DNA of 64,000 nt from Polynucleobacter sp. UB-Piko-W3 (GCF_018881635.1 NZ_JACVPY010000002.1:29374-93373); one strand, 5' to 3'. Counted from the first letter of the stretch, positions 34,729-46,563 are shown. Made by a program: numbers and translations. Notes: generated from the sequence alone by a model not told the origin.

Positions 34729-35711
34729 GTACTTTTGCAAGAGTAGCTGGAACTGGAAGTTATCTTCCCGAGCAGCGCTTAACCAATCAAGATTTAGTCG
34801 AGCGTTTGGCTAAATCCGGTTTAGAGACAAGCGATGAGTGGATTACTACTCGTAGCGGAATTTCTGCACGTCACTTTGCTGCTGAAAATGAGCTTACTAG
34901 TGATCTAGCGGTGAAAGCTGCACAAGCTGCATTAGCCAGTGCAGGCATTACTTCAGAAGATTTAGATCTGATCATCTTGTCCACCTCTACACCAGACCAT
35001 TTGGGCGGATTTCCAAGCACTGCTTGTGTAGTCCAAGACAAATTAGGTGCTCACACTGCCTGTGCCGCATTTGATGTTCAAGCAGTCTGCGCAGGGTTTA
35101 CTTATGCCCTTGCTACAGCAGATGCGTTTATTCGGACTGGCTCATACAAAAAAGTATTGGTGATCGGTGCTGAGACTTTCTCACGCATTTTAGATTTCCA
35201 AGATCGTGGTACTTGTGTATTGTTTGGTGATGGGGCCGGTGCTGTTGTACTTGAGGCCTCGAATGAGCCCGGCATCTTAGCTACCGCTTTGCATGCTGAT
35301 GGTAGTCAACGCAACATATTATGTGTACCTGGTCGTGCTGGTAATGGCGAAGTTCATGGCTCCCCATTTATGACGATGGATGGCCAAGCGGTTTTTAAAT
35401 TGGCAGTCAAAGTATTAGAGCAAGTGGCGCATGAGGTTCTAGAAAAAGCCAATCTCAAGCCTGAGCAGATTGATTGGTTAGTGCCACATCAAGCCAATAT
35501 CCGCATCATGGAGGGCACCGCTAAGAAGATGGGGATGTCCATGGATAAAGTCATCGTGACAGTGCATGAGCACGGTAACACCTCTGCGGCATCGATTCCC
35601 TTGGCGCTAGATACTGGGGTGCGCTCTGGTCAGATTCAGCGTGGCCAATATCTTTTATTAGAAGGTGTTGGCGGCGGCTTTGCTTGGGGTGCGGTTGCAC
35701 TCAAGTATTAA
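34725..35711 (+). CDS. fabH: 3-oxoacyl-ACP synthase III
   Basis: FabH joins acetyl-CoA to malonyl-ACP to start fatty acid synthesis. The 328-residue protein has the nucleophile Cys122 in [10 protein letters not shown], the [12 protein letters not shown] histidine and the [14 protein letters not shown] asparagine, completing the Cys-His-Asn triad. It overlaps plsX by 4 bp. fabD follows 34 bp later. Confidence 0.97.
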   Translation: MSTFARVAGTGSYLPEQRLTNQDLVERLAKSGLETSDEWITTRSGISARHFAAENELTSDLAVKAAQAALASAGITSEDLDLIILSTSTPDHLGGFPSTACVVQDKLGAHTACAAFDVQAVCAGFTYALATADAFIRTGSYKKVLVIGAETFSRILDFQDRGTCVLFGDGAGAVVLEASNEPGILATALHADGSQRNILCVPGRAGNGEVHGSPFMTMDGQAVFKLAVKVLEQVAHEVLEKANLKPEQIDWLVPHQANIRIMEGTAKKMGMSMDKVIVTVHEHGNTSAASIPLALDTGVRSGQIQRGQYLLLEGVGGGFAWGAVALKY

Positions 35712-35745
35712 AACCATTTCCTTCTTTACTTCGTAAATTAATCAC

Positions 35746-36681
35746 ATGACATTTGCATTCGTATTCCCTGGTCAAGGCTCCCAATCGGTAGGCATGCTCA
35801 ATTCTATTTCTGAGCGTCCTGAAGTGCGTGCAACATTACAAGAAGCTTCAGAAGCTTTGGGTGAAGATGTTGCCAAGTTAATTGCCGAAGGCCCTGCAGA
35901 GGCGCTATCGTTAACTACCAATACTCAGCCAGTGATGTTGACTGCTGGCGTGGCTTTTTACCGCGCTTGGTTAGCCGCTGGGGGTGTCGTACCACAGGTG
36001 ATGGCTGGCCATAGTCTCGGTGAGTACTCAGCCTTAGTTGCTGCTGGTGTTATCTCCTTTAAAGATGCGGTTCCTTTAGTGCGTTTTCGTGCGCAGGCAA
36101 TGCAAAGTGCCGTACCAGTAGGTACGGGTGGCATGGCAGCCATCTTAGGTTTGGATGATGCAACTGTCATTAAAGTCTGTGCAGAAGCAAGTGCTGCATC
36201 GGGTGGTGTAGTGGAAGCTGTGAATTTCAATGCGCCTGGTCAAGTTGTGATAGCGGGTGCAAGTGATGCTGTAACGAAGGCATGTGAGTTACTCAAAGCT
36301 GCGGGCGCTAAACGTGCATTACCGCTACCGGTATCTGCACCATTTCATTCTTCTTTGTTGCAACCCGCTTCTGAAAAACTCAAAGGCTATCTTGCAGAGA
36401 TTGAATTCAAAGCGCCAATCATTTCCGTGATTAATAACGTAGATGTTCAAATCCTGAATGATCCCAGTGCGATTAAAGATGCTTTAGTGCGTCAAGCCGC
36501 TAAGCCAGTGCGCTGGCAAGAAACGATTCAGGCGATGGCTGCCCAAGGAGTTACTCAAGTAGTAGAGTGCGGTCCTGGCAAAGTGTTGGCAGGCTTAACC
36601 AAGCGAATCAACGATCAGGTGACTGGCATGCCAGTATTTGATGAGGCTAGCCTAAATGAAGTATTGGCTACCTTAAAATAA
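35746..36681 (+). CDS. fabD: Malonyl CoA-ACP transacylase
   Basis: FabD moves malonyl groups from CoA to ACP for chain elongation. The 311-residue protein starts FAFVFPGQGSQSVGM and has the active-site serine in AGHSLGEYSALVAAG near residue 93 and the histidine in PVSAPFHSSLL near 202. It lies in the normal fab order, between fabH and fabG. Confidence 0.97.
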   Translation: MTFAFVFPGQGSQSVGMLNSISERPEVRATLQEASEALGEDVAKLIAEGPAEALSLTTNTQPVMLTAGVAFYRAWLAAGGVVPQVMAGHSLGEYSALVAAGVISFKDAVPLVRFRAQAMQSAVPVGTGGMAAILGLDDATVIKVCAEASAASGGVVEAVNFNAPGQVVIAGASDAVTKACELLKAAGAKRALPLPVSAPFHSSLLQPASEKLKGYLAEIEFKAPIISVINNVDVQILNDPSAIKDALVRQAAKPVRWQETIQAMAAQGVTQVVECGPGKVLAGLTKRINDQVTGMPVFDEASLNEVLATLK

Positions 36682-36722
36682 GCACTATTGATCAACATCA
36701 ATCGATATAGCGAAAGATAATT

Positions 36723-37466
36723 ATGAATCTCGATCTCAGTGGACAAATTGCTCTGGTGACTGGCGCGTCGCGCGGTATTGGCCAAGCGATTGCAGATGAG
36801 TTAGCCAAGTGTGGCGCCAAGGTGATTGGTACTGCTACGACAAGTGATGGCGCTAAAGCAATTGATGCGCGCTTAAAGCCTTCGGGTGGTTGCGGTTTGG
36901 TTTTGAATGTCACCGCCCCAAATGCGTGTGAAGAAATGATTGATCAGATTGTGAAAGATCATGGCGGCATCCATATCTTGGTAAATAACGCCGGCATTAC
37001 TCGCGATAACTTAGCGATGCGCATGAAGTCCGAAGAGTGGACTGATGTGATTGATACGAATTTGAGTTCGGTGTTTCGCTTATCCCAGGCTGTTTTGCGC
37101 CCAATGATGAAGGCACGCGGTGGTCGCATCATCAATATCACCTCTATCGTGGGTCACATGGGTAACGCAGGACAAGCAAATTATGCTGCTGCAAAGGCAG
37201 GTGTTTCTGGAATGACCCGTGCCCTAGCGCGTGAAATTGGCAGCCGTAATATCACTGTCAATTGCGTGGCGCCGGGATTTATTGATACCGATATGACTCG
37301 TGCTCTGAGTGAAGAGCAGCAAAATGCCCTAAAAGTGAACATTCCCTTGGCCCGCCTAGGTAGTCCTGAGGATGTGGCCCAGGCAGTGGCGTTTTTAGCC
37401 TCTCCAGCAGCTGGATACATCACGGGCAATACCCTACACGTCAATGGCGGGCTCTATTTAGCCTAA
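36723..37466 (+). CDS. fabG: 3-oxoacyl-ACP reductase FabG
   Basis: FabG reduces 3-oxoacyl-ACP with NADPH in each elongation cycle. This 247-residue SDR has the cofactor motif TGASRGIGQA, NNAGIT, the catalytic serine in ITSIVGHMGNAGQANYAAAKAG (with Tyr and Lys), and the ending TLHVNGGLYLA (family: HVNGGMYM). It is between fabD and acpP. Confidence 0.97.
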   Translation: MNLDLSGQIALVTGASRGIGQAIADELAKCGAKVIGTATTSDGAKAIDARLKPSGGCGLVLNVTAPNACEEMIDQIVKDHGGIHILVNNAGITRDNLAMRMKSEEWTDVIDTNLSSVFRLSQAVLRPMMKARGGRIINITSIVGHMGNAGQANYAAAKAGVSGMTRALAREIGSRNITVNCVAPGFIDTDMTRALSEEQQNALKVNIPLARLGSPEDVAQAVAFLASPAAGYITGNTLHVNGGLYLA

Positions 37467-37568
37467 GCCAAAAGCAAGGATTTGGCCATTTTTAGACGAA
37501 TTTGCTAAATTACTTGGCCAAGCTGATAAAATTCTTCAATCGTTTTTTTACAACCCCTGGGGGACTTA

Positions 37569-37808
37569 ATGGATAACATCGAACAACGCGTTAAGAAAAT
37601 CGTCGCTGAGCAATTAGGCGTCGCTGAAGGAGATATCAAAAATGAATCTTCTTTTGTGAATGACCTGGGCGCTGACTCTCTTGACACTGTTGAGCTGGTA
37701 ATGGCTTTGGAAGATGAATTTGGCATCGAAATTCCTGATGAGGAAGCCGAAAAAATCACCACAGTTCAGCTCGCTATCGACTTCGCTCAATCTAAAGCTC
37801 AGGGTTAA
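37569..37808 (+). CDS. acpP: Acyl carrier protein
   Basis: A 79-residue acidic carrier. The serine that takes the phosphopantetheine arm is in [12 protein letters not shown]. AcpS for this modification is encoded 9 kb downstream. The gap of 102 bp before it contains an A/T-rich stretch likely to hold its own promoter. Its strong expression as a separate unit is inferred by analogy. Confidence 0.97.
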   Translation: MDNIEQRVKKIVAEQLGVAEGDIKNESSFVNDLGADSLDTVELVMALEDEFGIEIPDEEAEKITTVQLAIDFAQSKAQG

Positions 37809-37829
37809 TTCCCTAGCCTAGGCATTACT

Positions 37830-39077
37830 GTGTCAGCATCAAATGGCCGACGCCGGGTTGTAGTTACCGGTCTTGGCCTTATCTCACCCGTTGGTAATTC
37901 TGTTGATGTAGCTTGGTCTAATTTGCTTGCTGGCAAATCAGGCATTGCTACCATCACGAAATTCGACCACGCTCCACTGAGTGTTCATTTCGCGGGAGAG
38001 GTGAAAGATTTCAACGTTGAAGAATATGTTTCGGCCAAAGAGGCGCGCCATATGGATACCTTTATCCATTACGGCATTGCTGCTGGCACGCAAGCTATTC
38101 GCGACAGCGGTTTAGAAATTAATGAGCAAAACGCCGAGCGCGTAGGCGTGATGGTGGGCTCTGGGATTGGCGGCTTGCCAATGATTGAGGAAACGGGGGC
38201 TGAGTTATTGGCTCGTGGTCCTCGTCGTATCTCACCATTTTTTGTGCCTGGCTCAATCATCAATATGATTTCTGGGCACCTGAGTATTTTGTTTGGCCTT
38301 AAAGGCCCAAACGTTGCTGCAGTGACTGCTTGTACTACTGGCTTACATAGTATTGGTTTGGCAGCCCGCTTAATTCAGTATGGCGATGCCGATGTCATGG
38401 TCGCTGGTGGCGCTGAATCTACTATTTCCGCTTTAGGTGTTGGTGGCTTTGCTTCAGCAAGAGCGCTTTCAACTCGTAACGATGATCCAGCAACTGCTTC
38501 ACGTCCTTGGGATAAAGACCGCGATGGTTTTGTTCTTGGAGAGGGTGCTGGCGTGATAGTGCTCGAAGAATATGAGCATGCAAAGGCACGCGGCGCAAAA
38601 ATTTATTGCGAACTACTCGGCTTTGGTATGAGTGGTGATGCGTACCATATGACCGCACCAAACATGGATGGTCCACGTCGTTGCATGGTGAATGCCATGC
38701 GCGATGCTCATTTAAATCCAGATCAAATTCAGTATCTGAATGCCCATGGCACATCTACACCTTTAGGTGATAAGAATGAAACCGAAGCCATTAAAGCAGC
38801 CCTAGGCGATCATGCTAAAAAGACTTTAATTAACTCCACCAAGTCGATGACTGGCCACCTTTTGGGCGGTGCAGGTGGCTTGGAGTCTGTTTTCACTATT
38901 CTGGCTCTCCATAACCAGAAATCCCCACCGACCATCAATATCTTCAATCAAGATCCTGAGTGTGACTTGGACTACTGCGCCAATACCGCTAGGGATGTGA
39001 AGATCGAGCACGCTGTTAAAAACAACTTTGGCTTTGGTGGTACTAACGGCACCTTGATTTTTGGTAAGCTGACCTAA
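37830..39077 (+). CDS. fabF: 3-oxoacyl-ACP synthase II
   Basis: FabF elongates acyl-ACP with malonyl-ACP and favours the C16 to C18:1 step. The 415-residue protein has the active-site cysteine in [12 protein letters not shown] near residue 170, HGTSTPLGD with one histidine and [15 protein letters not shown] with the other. It starts with GTG, 21 bp after acpP. mucD follows, without the rpoE-rseA-rseB genes seen in relatives. Confidence 0.97.
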   Translation: MSASNGRRRVVVTGLGLISPVGNSVDVAWSNLLAGKSGIATITKFDHAPLSVHFAGEVKDFNVEEYVSAKEARHMDTFIHYGIAAGTQAIRDSGLEINEQNAERVGVMVGSGIGGLPMIEETGAELLARGPRRISPFFVPGSIINMISGHLSILFGLKGPNVAAVTACTTGLHSIGLAARLIQYGDADVMVAGGAESTISALGVGGFASARALSTRNDDPATASRPWDKDRDGFVLGEGAGVIVLEEYEHAKARGAKIYCELLGFGMSGDAYHMTAPNMDGPRRCMVNAMRDAHLNPDQIQYLNAHGTSTPLGDKNETEAIKAALGDHAKKTLINSTKSMTGHLLGGAGGLESVFTILALHNQKSPPTINIFNQDPECDLDYCANTARDVKIEHAVKNNFGFGGTNGTLIFGKLT

Positions 39078-39128
39078 TATTCTCTTTATCTCCACTTTTT
39101 GGTTTTTACCAAGTAGGTCTATAGCATC

Positions 39129-40577
39129 ATGAAAAAGTACCTGATTGCGCTCTTGGCTATTTTGAGTCTTGGGCAAACTGCATTGATACCGAATGCCTCC
39201 GCACAAAATCCCCGTGTAACGCTTCCGGATTTTGCGGATTTAGTTGAACGCGCGAGCCCAGCGGTGGTGAATATTCGTACCACTGAAAAGGTCGTGGTTC
39301 AGCAGTCTCAGGGCGGCATCCCAGGAATGCCTGACGATCAAGCAGAATTCTTCCGCCGTTTCTTTGGGGTGCCTATTCCAGGTATTCCAAATAGCCCAAA
39401 GCAAGCGCAACCAAATTCAGGCAAACCACAAGAAGCAGATCGTGGAGTTGGCTCTGGTTTCATTATTGAATCTAATGGTTTGATTTTGACAAATGCCCAC
39501 GTCGTAGAGGGGGCAACAACGATTTATGTCACCTTAACGGATAAGCGTGAGTTCAAGGCGAAGTTATTGGGTTTGGATAAACGTACTGATGTAGCAGTGG
39601 TCAAAATTGAAGCGCGTGATTTACCAAAACTGCCATTAGGTGACTCTTCGAAGGTGCGTGTAGGTGAATGGGTTCTGGCGATCGGTTCGCCTTTTGGCCT
39701 TGAGAATACCGTAACAGCAGGCATTGTCTCGGCGAAGAGTCGCGACACTGGTGATTACTTACCCTTTATCCAGACTGACGTTGCAGTCAATCCTGGCAAC
39801 TCTGGCGGCCCATTATTAAATACTGCTGGCCAAGCCATTGGCATTAACTCTCAAATCTTTAGTCGCTCCGGTGGCTATATGGGAATCTCCTTTGCAATTC
39901 CGATTGACGAGGCGATGCGTGTAGCAGAGCAATTGCGTACCAATGGAAAAATGACGCGCGGTCGTATCGGTGTTGCCTTGGGAGAGATGACAAAAGAGAT
40001 TGCTGAGAGTTTGGGTTTAGGTAAGCCTCGTGGTGCTTATGTGCGCAATGTCGAATCTAATGGCCCTGCAGCAGCTGGTGGCATTGAAGCTGGTGATGTG
40101 ATTCTGAGTTTCAATAGTCGTGAAATTAATAAGTCTACGGATTTGCCGCGCGTTGTTGGTGACACTAAACCAGGAACTACGGCTACTGTGCAAGTTTGGC
40201 GTAAGGGTAGTTCTCGCGACTTAACAGTCACTGTTGCTGATACTGATACTGCGCAAGCCGCTACTAAAAAGCCGGATGCGCCAGCCGTAAATGGCAATAG
40301 TACGAGCGCCTTTGGGGTGGCGGTGGTGGACTTATCAGATGCCAAAAAGAAGGATCTCAATATCAAGGGTGGTGTTGAAGTCACCAGCTTGGGTGATGGT
40401 CCTTTGGCAAGAGCGGGCGCGCGTCCTGGTGATGTGATTATTCGGATCGCTGATACTGATATCAATGGGGTAAAGCAATTTGAGGCTTTAGTGAAATCCC
40501 TTGATGCCAATAAGGCCGTTCCAGTCTTTATTCGCCGTTCTGACAGCACTTTAGTCATTCCTGTAAAGCCTAAATAA
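39129..40577 (+). CDS. mucD: DegQ/MucD-type periplasmic serine protease
   Basis: This HtrA-family protease and chaperone removes misfolded envelope proteins. The 482-residue protein has a signal peptide (cleavage near ASA-Q, residues 24-26), a trypsin-like domain with the triad His124 (TNAHVV), Asp154 (RTDVAVVKI) and Ser225 (GNSGGPLL), a Gln/Pro-rich insertion near 85-105 and two PDZ domains (about 270-370 and 385-480). The place after fabF and before lepA is that of mucD/degP in betaproteobacteria. The usual sigma-E genes are not beside it. Confidence 0.92.
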   Translation: MKKYLIALLAILSLGQTALIPNASAQNPRVTLPDFADLVERASPAVVNIRTTEKVVVQQSQGGIPGMPDDQAEFFRRFFGVPIPGIPNSPKQAQPNSGKPQEADRGVGSGFIIESNGLILTNAHVVEGATTIYVTLTDKREFKAKLLGLDKRTDVAVVKIEARDLPKLPLGDSSKVRVGEWVLAIGSPFGLENTVTAGIVSAKSRDTGDYLPFIQTDVAVNPGNSGGPLLNTAGQAIGINSQIFSRSGGYMGISFAIPIDEAMRVAEQLRTNGKMTRGRIGVALGEMTKEIAESLGLGKPRGAYVRNVESNGPAAAGGIEAGDVILSFNSREINKSTDLPRVVGDTKPGTTATVQVWRKGSSRDLTVTVADTDTAQAATKKPDAPAVNGNSTSAFGVAVVDLSDAKKKDLNIKGGVEVTSLGDGPLARAGARPGDVIIRIADTDINGVKQFEALVKSLDANKAVPVFIRRSDSTLVIPVKPK

Positions 40578-40713
40578 GCCCTTTTTAGGCTAGAAAATGG
40601 GGTTTGGGGCCTTTTGGGCGCCACCCATTACAATCTCTTTAAGACGGCTTTTTGCAGCGCATCATTGTGGTGCGTTCTGACAAGGCGTTTTTTGAATGAC
40701 CTACTAAGACGCT

Positions 40714-42519
40714 ATGGATTTAATCCGCAATTTTTCTATCATCGCCCATATTGATCACGGCAAATCTACGCTTGCCGATCGCATTATTCAACTGTGTGGC
40801 GGTCTTTCTGATCGCGAAATGGAAGCGCAGGTTCTCGATTCGATGGATATTGAGCGTGAACGGGGCATCACCATTAAGGCCCAAACTGCGGCACTCAATT
40901 ACAAAGCCAAAGACGGCAAAATTTATAACCTCAACCTGATTGATACTCCGGGACATGTGGACTTCTCATATGAAGTCAGTCGCTCCTTATCGGCTTGTGA
41001 GGGTGCTTTATTGGTGGTCGACGCTAGTCAGGGTGTTGAGGCACAAACGGTAGCGAACTGCTATACCGCAATTGAACTTGGTGTTGAAGTAGTCCCTGTT
41101 CTCAATAAGATCGATTTACCGCAGGCTGATCCTGAGCGTGCCATTCAAGAAATTGAAGACGTGATTGGGATTGATGCGACGGATGCTGTTACTTGTTCTG
41201 CTAAGACTGGTCTGGGTGTGCACGAAGTGATCGAAGAAATGATCCGCCGAGTACCGCCACCAAAGGGTGATGCTACTGCGCCACTACAGTGCCTCATCAT
41301 TGACTCTTGGTTTGATAACTATGTTGGTGTGGTGATGTTAGTTCGGGTTGTGAACGGTACTCTCAAGCCTAAAGACAAAATTACTTTGATGGCCAATGGC
41401 TCCACTCACTTAGTTGAGCACGTCGGCGTCTTTAGTCCTAAGTCAGTGGATCGCCCTGAGCTGAGTGCTGGCCAGGTGGGCTTCATCATCGCAGGCATTA
41501 AAGAATTAAAGGCTGCAAAAGTAGGCGATACCGTGACGCACGCTGTCGGACAGGTAGGTCGCACACCTGCGACCGTGCCATTACCTGGATTTAAAGAAGT
41601 GAAGTCTCAAGTCTTCGCTGGTTTATATCCAGTTGAGGCGAGTGAATATGATCAACTGCGTGAATCTCTTGAGAAGTTAAAACTCAATGACGCATCTCTC
41701 TTGTATGAGCCTGAGGTTTCACAAGCGCTGGGTTTTGGGTTCCGCTGTGGGTTCTTAGGCTTACTGCATATGGAGATCGTACAGGAGCGCTTAGAGCGCC
41801 AATACGGGATGAACTTGATTACTACTGCGCCAACCGTGGTGTATCAAGTGCAGCAATCCGATGGGACGATCTTAAATGTGGATAACCCATCAAAGATGCC
41901 TGAGACTAGTAAGGTGGAAACCATCTTGGAGCCCATTGTGACGGTCAATCTCTACATGCCTCAAGAGTATGTAGGCTCCATCATTACCCTATGTGTTGGT
42001 AAGCGCGGCATTCAGACGGGCATGAACTATTTAGGCCGCCAAGTGCAACTGACTTATGAGTTACCGATGGCAGAGATTGTGATGGACTTTTTCGATCGCC
42101 TGAAATCCATTTCACGGGGCTATGCTTCGATGGATTATGAGTTCAAAGAATATCGCCCGGCCGATGTAGTGAAAGTTGATATTTTGATTAACGGTGATCG
42201 AGTAGATGCGCTCTCGGTGATTGTTCATAGAAGCAATAGTCAGCACCGTGGTCGTGAAGTAGTGTCTAAGATGCGCGGCATTATTCCGAGACAAATGTTT
42301 GATGTGGCTATTCAGGCGGCAATTGGTAGCAATATTGTTGCGCGTGAAAACGTCAAAGCCTTGCGTAAAAATGTTTTGGCAAAATGTTATGGCGGTGATA
42401 TCTCTCGTAAGCGCAAGCTGCTAGAGAAGCAAAAAGAAGGTAAGAAGCGCATGAAACAAGTGGGTAATGTGGAAATTCCACAAGAAGCTTTCTTGGCTAT
42501 TTTGCAGGTGGAAGATTAA
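40714..42519 (+). CDS. lepA: Elongation factor 4 (LepA)
   Basis: A 601-residue translational GTPase that acts on stalled or mis-translocated ribosomes. The G1 motif is [10 protein letters not shown], the G3 motif DTPGH and the G4 motif NKID. Domains II, III, the EF4-specific region and the basic C-terminal domain ([16 protein letters not shown]) follow in order. Its stop overlaps the lepB start by one base (TAATG), so the two are coupled. Confidence 0.97.
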   Translation: MDLIRNFSIIAHIDHGKSTLADRIIQLCGGLSDREMEAQVLDSMDIERERGITIKAQTAALNYKAKDGKIYNLNLIDTPGHVDFSYEVSRSLSACEGALLVVDASQGVEAQTVANCYTAIELGVEVVPVLNKIDLPQADPERAIQEIEDVIGIDATDAVTCSAKTGLGVHEVIEEMIRRVPPPKGDATAPLQCLIIDSWFDNYVGVVMLVRVVNGTLKPKDKITLMANGSTHLVEHVGVFSPKSVDRPELSAGQVGFIIAGIKELKAAKVGDTVTHAVGQVGRTPATVPLPGFKEVKSQVFAGLYPVEASEYDQLRESLEKLKLNDASLLYEPEVSQALGFGFRCGFLGLLHMEIVQERLERQYGMNLITTAPTVVYQVQQSDGTILNVDNPSKMPETSKVETILEPIVTVNLYMPQEYVGSIITLCVGKRGIQTGMNYLGRQVQLTYELPMAEIVMDFFDRLKSISRGYASMDYEFKEYRPADVVKVDILINGDRVDALSVIVHRSNSQHRGREVVSKMRGIIPRQMFDVAIQAAIGSNIVARENVKALRKNVLAKCYGGDISRKRKLLEKQKEGKKRMKQVGNVEIPQEAFLAILQVED

Positions 42520-43325
42520 TGAACTTTGCACTTATCCTTTTGATCTTAGTGTTTGTTACTGGCATTGCTTATGCCGCTGACAAGTTCTACTTTGCACCTC
42601 AAAGACGCTTGGCCGGTATTGATCGTATGCCTTTGTGGTTGGAATACACCGCTGGTTTCTTTCCGGTGATTTGCGCGGTGTTTGTCTTGCGTTCATTCAT
42701 TGTTGAGCCCTTTAAGATTCCATCGGGCTCTATGATCCCAACCTTACAAATTGGTGATTTCATCTTGGTAAATAAATTTACCTACGGAATTCGCCTACCG
42801 GTGATTAACCAAAAGGTAGTTGATCTTGGCACCCCAAAGCGCGGAGACGTTGTGGTCTTTCGTTATCCACGTGATGATTCCATTGATTACATCAAACGCA
42901 TTGTGGCGTTACCCGGCGATGTGATTACTTATCAAGATAAGCGTCTGACGATTAACGGTCAGCCATTGCAATACGGTGGCGGCGAGTCCTATCTTGATCC
43001 TGAGAATATGCGCTATGCAAAACTCTATACAGAAGCCTTCCCTCTAGATTTGGGCGGTAACCGTCATGAGATTTTGAATGACCCAGATCGTCCCGCAACT
43101 GTATTTCCGACAGAGCGCTTTCCAGGCTCCGATTTTTGCCAATATCAACAATCGGGCTTGACTTGTAAAGTGCCCCCAGGGCATTACTTTGCCATGGGTG
43201 ATAACCGTGATAACAGTGCTGATTCTCGTTACTGGGGTTTTGTGCCTGATAAAAATATCGTGGGTAAAGCCTTCTTTGTCTGGTTGAATCTGGGCAATCT
43301 GGGTCGCATCGGCGGCTTTGAGTAA
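42519..43325 (+). CDS. lepB: Signal peptidase I
   Basis: LepB removes Sec signal peptides at the outer face of the inner membrane. The 268-residue protein has two N-terminal spans, the nucleophile Ser71 in PSGSMIPTL, the general-base Lys126 in [11 protein letters not shown], and the [16 protein letters not shown] box near residue 225. It shares one base with lepA and is followed by rnc 5 bp later. Confidence 0.97.
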   Translation: MNFALILLILVFVTGIAYAADKFYFAPQRRLAGIDRMPLWLEYTAGFFPVICAVFVLRSFIVEPFKIPSGSMIPTLQIGDFILVNKFTYGIRLPVINQKVVDLGTPKRGDVVVFRYPRDDSIDYIKRIVALPGDVITYQDKRLTINGQPLQYGGGESYLDPENMRYAKLYTEAFPLDLGGNRHEILNDPDRPATVFPTERFPGSDFCQYQQSGLTCKVPPGHYFAMGDNRDNSADSRYWGFVPDKNIVGKAFFVWLNLGNLGRIGGFE

Positions 43326-43330
43326 AGATC

Positions 43331-44122
43331 ATGAACGCGCGCGCTGTTATTGAAACCGCACCATTACAAGAGCAGCTTGGCTATATATTTAAGAAGCCAG
43401 AGCTCTTACATCAAGCTTTGACCCACCGTAGTCATAGTAAGAAAAATAACGAGCGTTTGGAGTTCTTGGGTGACTCGATTCTCAATTGCGTCGTTGCAGA
43501 TTTGCTTTATGAGCGTTATTCCGATTTGGACGAGGGTGATCTCTCGCGCGTACGGGCTAATTTAGTCAAGCAGCAAGCCTTATATGAGATTGCACAAACC
43601 CTGTCCTTATCGGATTATTTGCGTCTGGGTGAGGGTGAGCTCAAGAGTGGCGGCTTCCGTCGCCCCTCCATTTTGGCCGACACTTTAGAGGCAGTGACTG
43701 GGGCTATCTTTTTGGATGGTGGATTTGATGCGGCAAAAGTATGTCTGCGAAAGTTATATTCGATCATCCTTGCACAGGTTGACCCAAAGACTCTAGGTAA
43801 GGATGACAAAACACTTTTGCAAGAATGTTTGCAGAGCTATCAATTACCTCTACCTACTTATAACGTGACTGGCACTACTGGTGCTGCTCATAACCAGCAA
43901 TTTGAAGTGGAATGCCTGATTACTAGTTTGAAGGTTTCTGTAAAAGGTGAAGGTGCGTCACGTCGTGCAGCTGAACAGTCGGCTGCGAAGAAAGCTTTGC
44001 TAGCAGCCCTTAAGGCTTTGCCACAGGAATCTCGTAAACCCAAGAAAACTCGGTCGGCTAAGAAAAAAGCAGCCAAAAAAGAAGTGGCCGAAGAGCAATT
44101 AAATCTGAAGCTGAAGGGCTAA
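43331..44122 (+). CDS. rnc: Ribonuclease III
   Basis: RNase III cuts double-stranded RNA, including rRNA precursors. The 263-residue protein has the catalytic [12 protein letters not shown] motif, the second acidic site at [11 protein letters not shown] near residue 116 and a double-stranded RNA binding domain near 155-225. A Lys-rich tail (about 235-255) extends beyond the E. coli length of 226 residues. It sits between lepB and era, the standard order. Confidence 0.96.
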   Translation: MNARAVIETAPLQEQLGYIFKKPELLHQALTHRSHSKKNNERLEFLGDSILNCVVADLLYERYSDLDEGDLSRVRANLVKQQALYEIAQTLSLSDYLRLGEGELKSGGFRRPSILADTLEAVTGAIFLDGGFDAAKVCLRKLYSIILAQVDPKTLGKDDKTLLQECLQSYQLPLPTYNVTGTTGAAHNQQFEVECLITSLKVSVKGEGASRRAAEQSAAKKALLAALKALPQESRKPKKTRSAKKKAAKKEVAEEQLNLKLKG

Positions 44123-44124
44123 TC

Positions 44125-45060
44125 GTGTTTAGATGCGGCACTATCGCCATTGTTGGGCGTCCCAATATGGGCAAATCAACACTGCTCAATGCATTGGTTG
44201 GTCAAAAGATCAGTATTACCTCTCGTAAGGCTCAAACAACCCGACACCGTATTTTAGGTATTCAGAATCGTGAAGAGGCGCAATTTATTTTTATTGATAC
44301 GCCTGGTTTTCAGACGCGACTGATGAATACTCTCAACAAAGCACTGAACCGCACAGTGACCACTGCTCTGCAGGATGTCAATGTGGCCTGCTTTGTAGTT
44401 GAGGCTGGATACTTTGGTGAAGACGATAAAAAAGTTTTACAACTATTACCGGCTGACTTGCCGGTAGTGCTGGTTCTCAATAAATTAGATCTTTTTAATA
44501 GCCGTTTTCAGACGCCTTCTGAGCGTGACCAGGCTTTACTTAACTTTATGAAAGAGATGGCGCAGCCCTGGAGTGAGCTAGGTGGCCACGAAGATCAAAA
44601 GTCTGAGTTTGCAGAAATTGTGCCAATGAGCGCTAAAAGTCCTGGCGATATTGAAAGACTCTTAGATGTATTAGAAGGGTATTTGCCTGAAGCACCAGCT
44701 GTCTACGACGGCGACACTATTACCGATCGTAGTGAGCGCTTCCTCGCCGCTGAAATTCTCCGTGAGAAGGTCTTTCGCTTTACTGGTGAAGAGTTACCTT
44801 ACACCAGCACAGTAGTGATTGATCAATTTAAGATGGATGGCAAGATGCGCCGTATTGCGGCAACTATTTTGGTTGATCGCGATAGTCATAAGGCCATGAT
44901 CATTGGCGCCAAGGGCGAGCGATTGAAGAAGATTTCTACGGATGCCCGTATTGATATGGAAAAACTCTTTGATGGCAAAGTCTTTTTAGAGACTTGGGTC
45001 AAAGTAAAAAGGGGTTGGGCAGATGATCGCGCTGAATTACGGGCGCAGGGTCTGGAATAA
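44125..45060 (+). CDS. era: GTPase Era
   Basis: Era binds 16S rRNA and supports 30S maturation. The 311-residue protein has the G1 motif GRPNMGKST, where Val is more usual than Met, DTPGFQTR (G3), NKLD (G4), and a C-terminal KH domain with [19 protein letters not shown]. It starts with GTG, two bases after the rnc stop. recO follows 6 bp later. Confidence 0.95.
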   Translation: MFRCGTIAIVGRPNMGKSTLLNALVGQKISITSRKAQTTRHRILGIQNREEAQFIFIDTPGFQTRLMNTLNKALNRTVTTALQDVNVACFVVEAGYFGEDDKKVLQLLPADLPVVLVLNKLDLFNSRFQTPSERDQALLNFMKEMAQPWSELGGHEDQKSEFAEIVPMSAKSPGDIERLLDVLEGYLPEAPAVYDGDTITDRSERFLAAEILREKVFRFTGEELPYTSTVVIDQFKMDGKMRRIAATILVDRDSHKAMIIGAKGERLKKISTDARIDMEKLFDGKVFLETWVKVKRGWADDRAELRAQGLE

Positions 45061-45066
45061 GTCGTC

Positions 45067-45801
45067 ATGGCCTCGATTCGTATTGCTGACGAGCCTGCTT
45101 TTGTATTGCATAGCATTCCCTATAAAGAAACCAGCTTAATTCTGGATGTCTTTACACGGCAGTATGGGCGCATGGCCCTGATTGCTAAAGGCGCAAAGCG
45201 TCCACACTCAACATTGCGTCCAGTGTTGCAACGTTTCCAACCCCTCTTAGTTTCTTGGAGTGGCAAGTCGGAGCTACGCACACTCACCAAGTCTGAGTGG
45301 GTAGGCGGCATGCCTTCCTTAGTTGGCGATGCATTGCTTTGCGGTTTTTATCTCAATGAATTACTTGTCAAGTTTTTGGCGCGTGAAGACGATTACGAAA
45401 AACTTTATGATCGTTATACAGAAACGATTAATGCCTTATCGAATCTCGAACTTGAATCCAAGGGTTTAGAAGAAATTCTGCGTCCATTCGAGTTATCACT
45501 CTTGCAAGAAACGGGTTATGCAGCTGCTTTGGATCGCTGTGTTGAAACTAATGAGTTACCCGATGCGAAAACTCAGTATGTTTATCAGCCTGAGCGCGGT
45601 ATTCGTCCTGTGCAGGGGGATGATCCCGGGCATTGGCCAGTCTTAACTGGTAAATCTCTACTCGCTATTGCGCTTGGGGATTTTTCTGATCCAGAAACGC
45701 TATCTGAGAGCAAGCAACTCATGCGCTTTCTTCTGGGTTTGCATCTGCAAGACCAGGTCTTGACCACTAGACAAATTTTGATTGATCTGAAGAAAATCTA
45801 G
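45067..45801 (+). CDS. recO: DNA repair protein RecO
   Basis: RecO loads RecA on SSB-coated DNA with RecR in the RecFOR pathway. The 244-residue protein begins ADEPAFVLHSIPYKETSLILDVFT, the family N-terminus, has an OB-fold to about residue 80 and a helical C-terminal domain with FYLNELLVKFL. It lacks the zinc cysteines of some homologues. It lies between era and pdxJ, the usual order. Confidence 0.93.
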   Translation: MASIRIADEPAFVLHSIPYKETSLILDVFTRQYGRMALIAKGAKRPHSTLRPVLQRFQPLLVSWSGKSELRTLTKSEWVGGMPSLVGDALLCGFYLNELLVKFLAREDDYEKLYDRYTETINALSNLELESKGLEEILRPFELSLLQETGYAAALDRCVETNELPDAKTQYVYQPERGIRPVQGDDPGHWPVLTGKSLLAIALGDFSDPETLSESKQLMRFLLGLHLQDQVLTTRQILIDLKKI

Positions 45802-45813
45802 TAACCTACAGTC

Positions 45814-46548
45814 ATGACAGCCTTAGAACTCGGAATTAATATCGATCACGTAGCCACGCTACGTAATGCCCGTGGTACGGTTTATCCCGATCCCATCAAG
45901 GCAGCACAATTGGCTGAAGAGGCTGGCGCCGATTTAATTACCCTGCATTTACGTGAGGATCGCCGTCATATTAAAGATGCAGATCTATTTGCGCTGCGCC
46001 CACTCATCAAAACGCGCATGAACCTCGAGTGCGCAGTTACCCCTGAAATGATTAACATCGCTTGTAAGGTAAAGCCGCACGATGTGTGCTTGGTACCTGA
46101 GAAGCGAGCAGAGGTCACTACTGAAGGTGGCTTAGATGTGGTGGGGCACTATGAGGCGGTGAAGGCTGCAACAAAGCAATTGCAAGAAGCAGGTATTCGG
46201 GTATCGCTATTCATTGACCCAGAAGAAAAACAAATTCAAGCGGCAAAAGATGTTGGAGCCACAGTAGTAGAATTGCATACTGGTCGTTATGCAGACTTGT
46301 CTGGCGCAGATCAGACAACTGAATTAGAGCGTATTCGTAAGGCAGCGCAATTTGGAAAAAGTATTGGACTGCGTGTCAATGCGGGCCATGGTCTGCATGA
46401 AGATAATGTTATGCCCATTGCAGCCATTGCCGAGTTGTCCGAATTGAATATTGGTCATGCCATTGTGGCCGAGGCAGTATTTAAGGGATGGCAAAAGGCC
46501 ATCACCGATATGAAGGCTCTGATGATTCAGGGTCGAGCTCACTCATAA
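45814..46548 (+). CDS. pdxJ: Pyridoxine 5'-phosphate synthase
   Basis: PdxJ makes pyridoxine phosphate from deoxyxylulose phosphate and aminoacetone phosphate. The 244-residue protein begins [16 protein letters not shown], with the catalytic histidines, has [11 protein letters not shown] near residue 48 and the [12 protein letters not shown] loop near 190. acpS follows 15 bp later, as in many proteobacteria. Confidence 0.97.
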   Translation: MTALELGINIDHVATLRNARGTVYPDPIKAAQLAEEAGADLITLHLREDRRHIKDADLFALRPLIKTRMNLECAVTPEMINIACKVKPHDVCLVPEKRAEVTTEGGLDVVGHYEAVKAATKQLQEAGIRVSLFIDPEEKQIQAAKDVGATVVELHTGRYADLSGADQTTELERIRKAAQFGKSIGLRVNAGHGLHEDNVMPIAAIAELSELNIGHAIVAEAVFKGWQKAITDMKALMIQGRAHS

Positions 46549-46563
46549 ATCAAAAAAGTAAAT

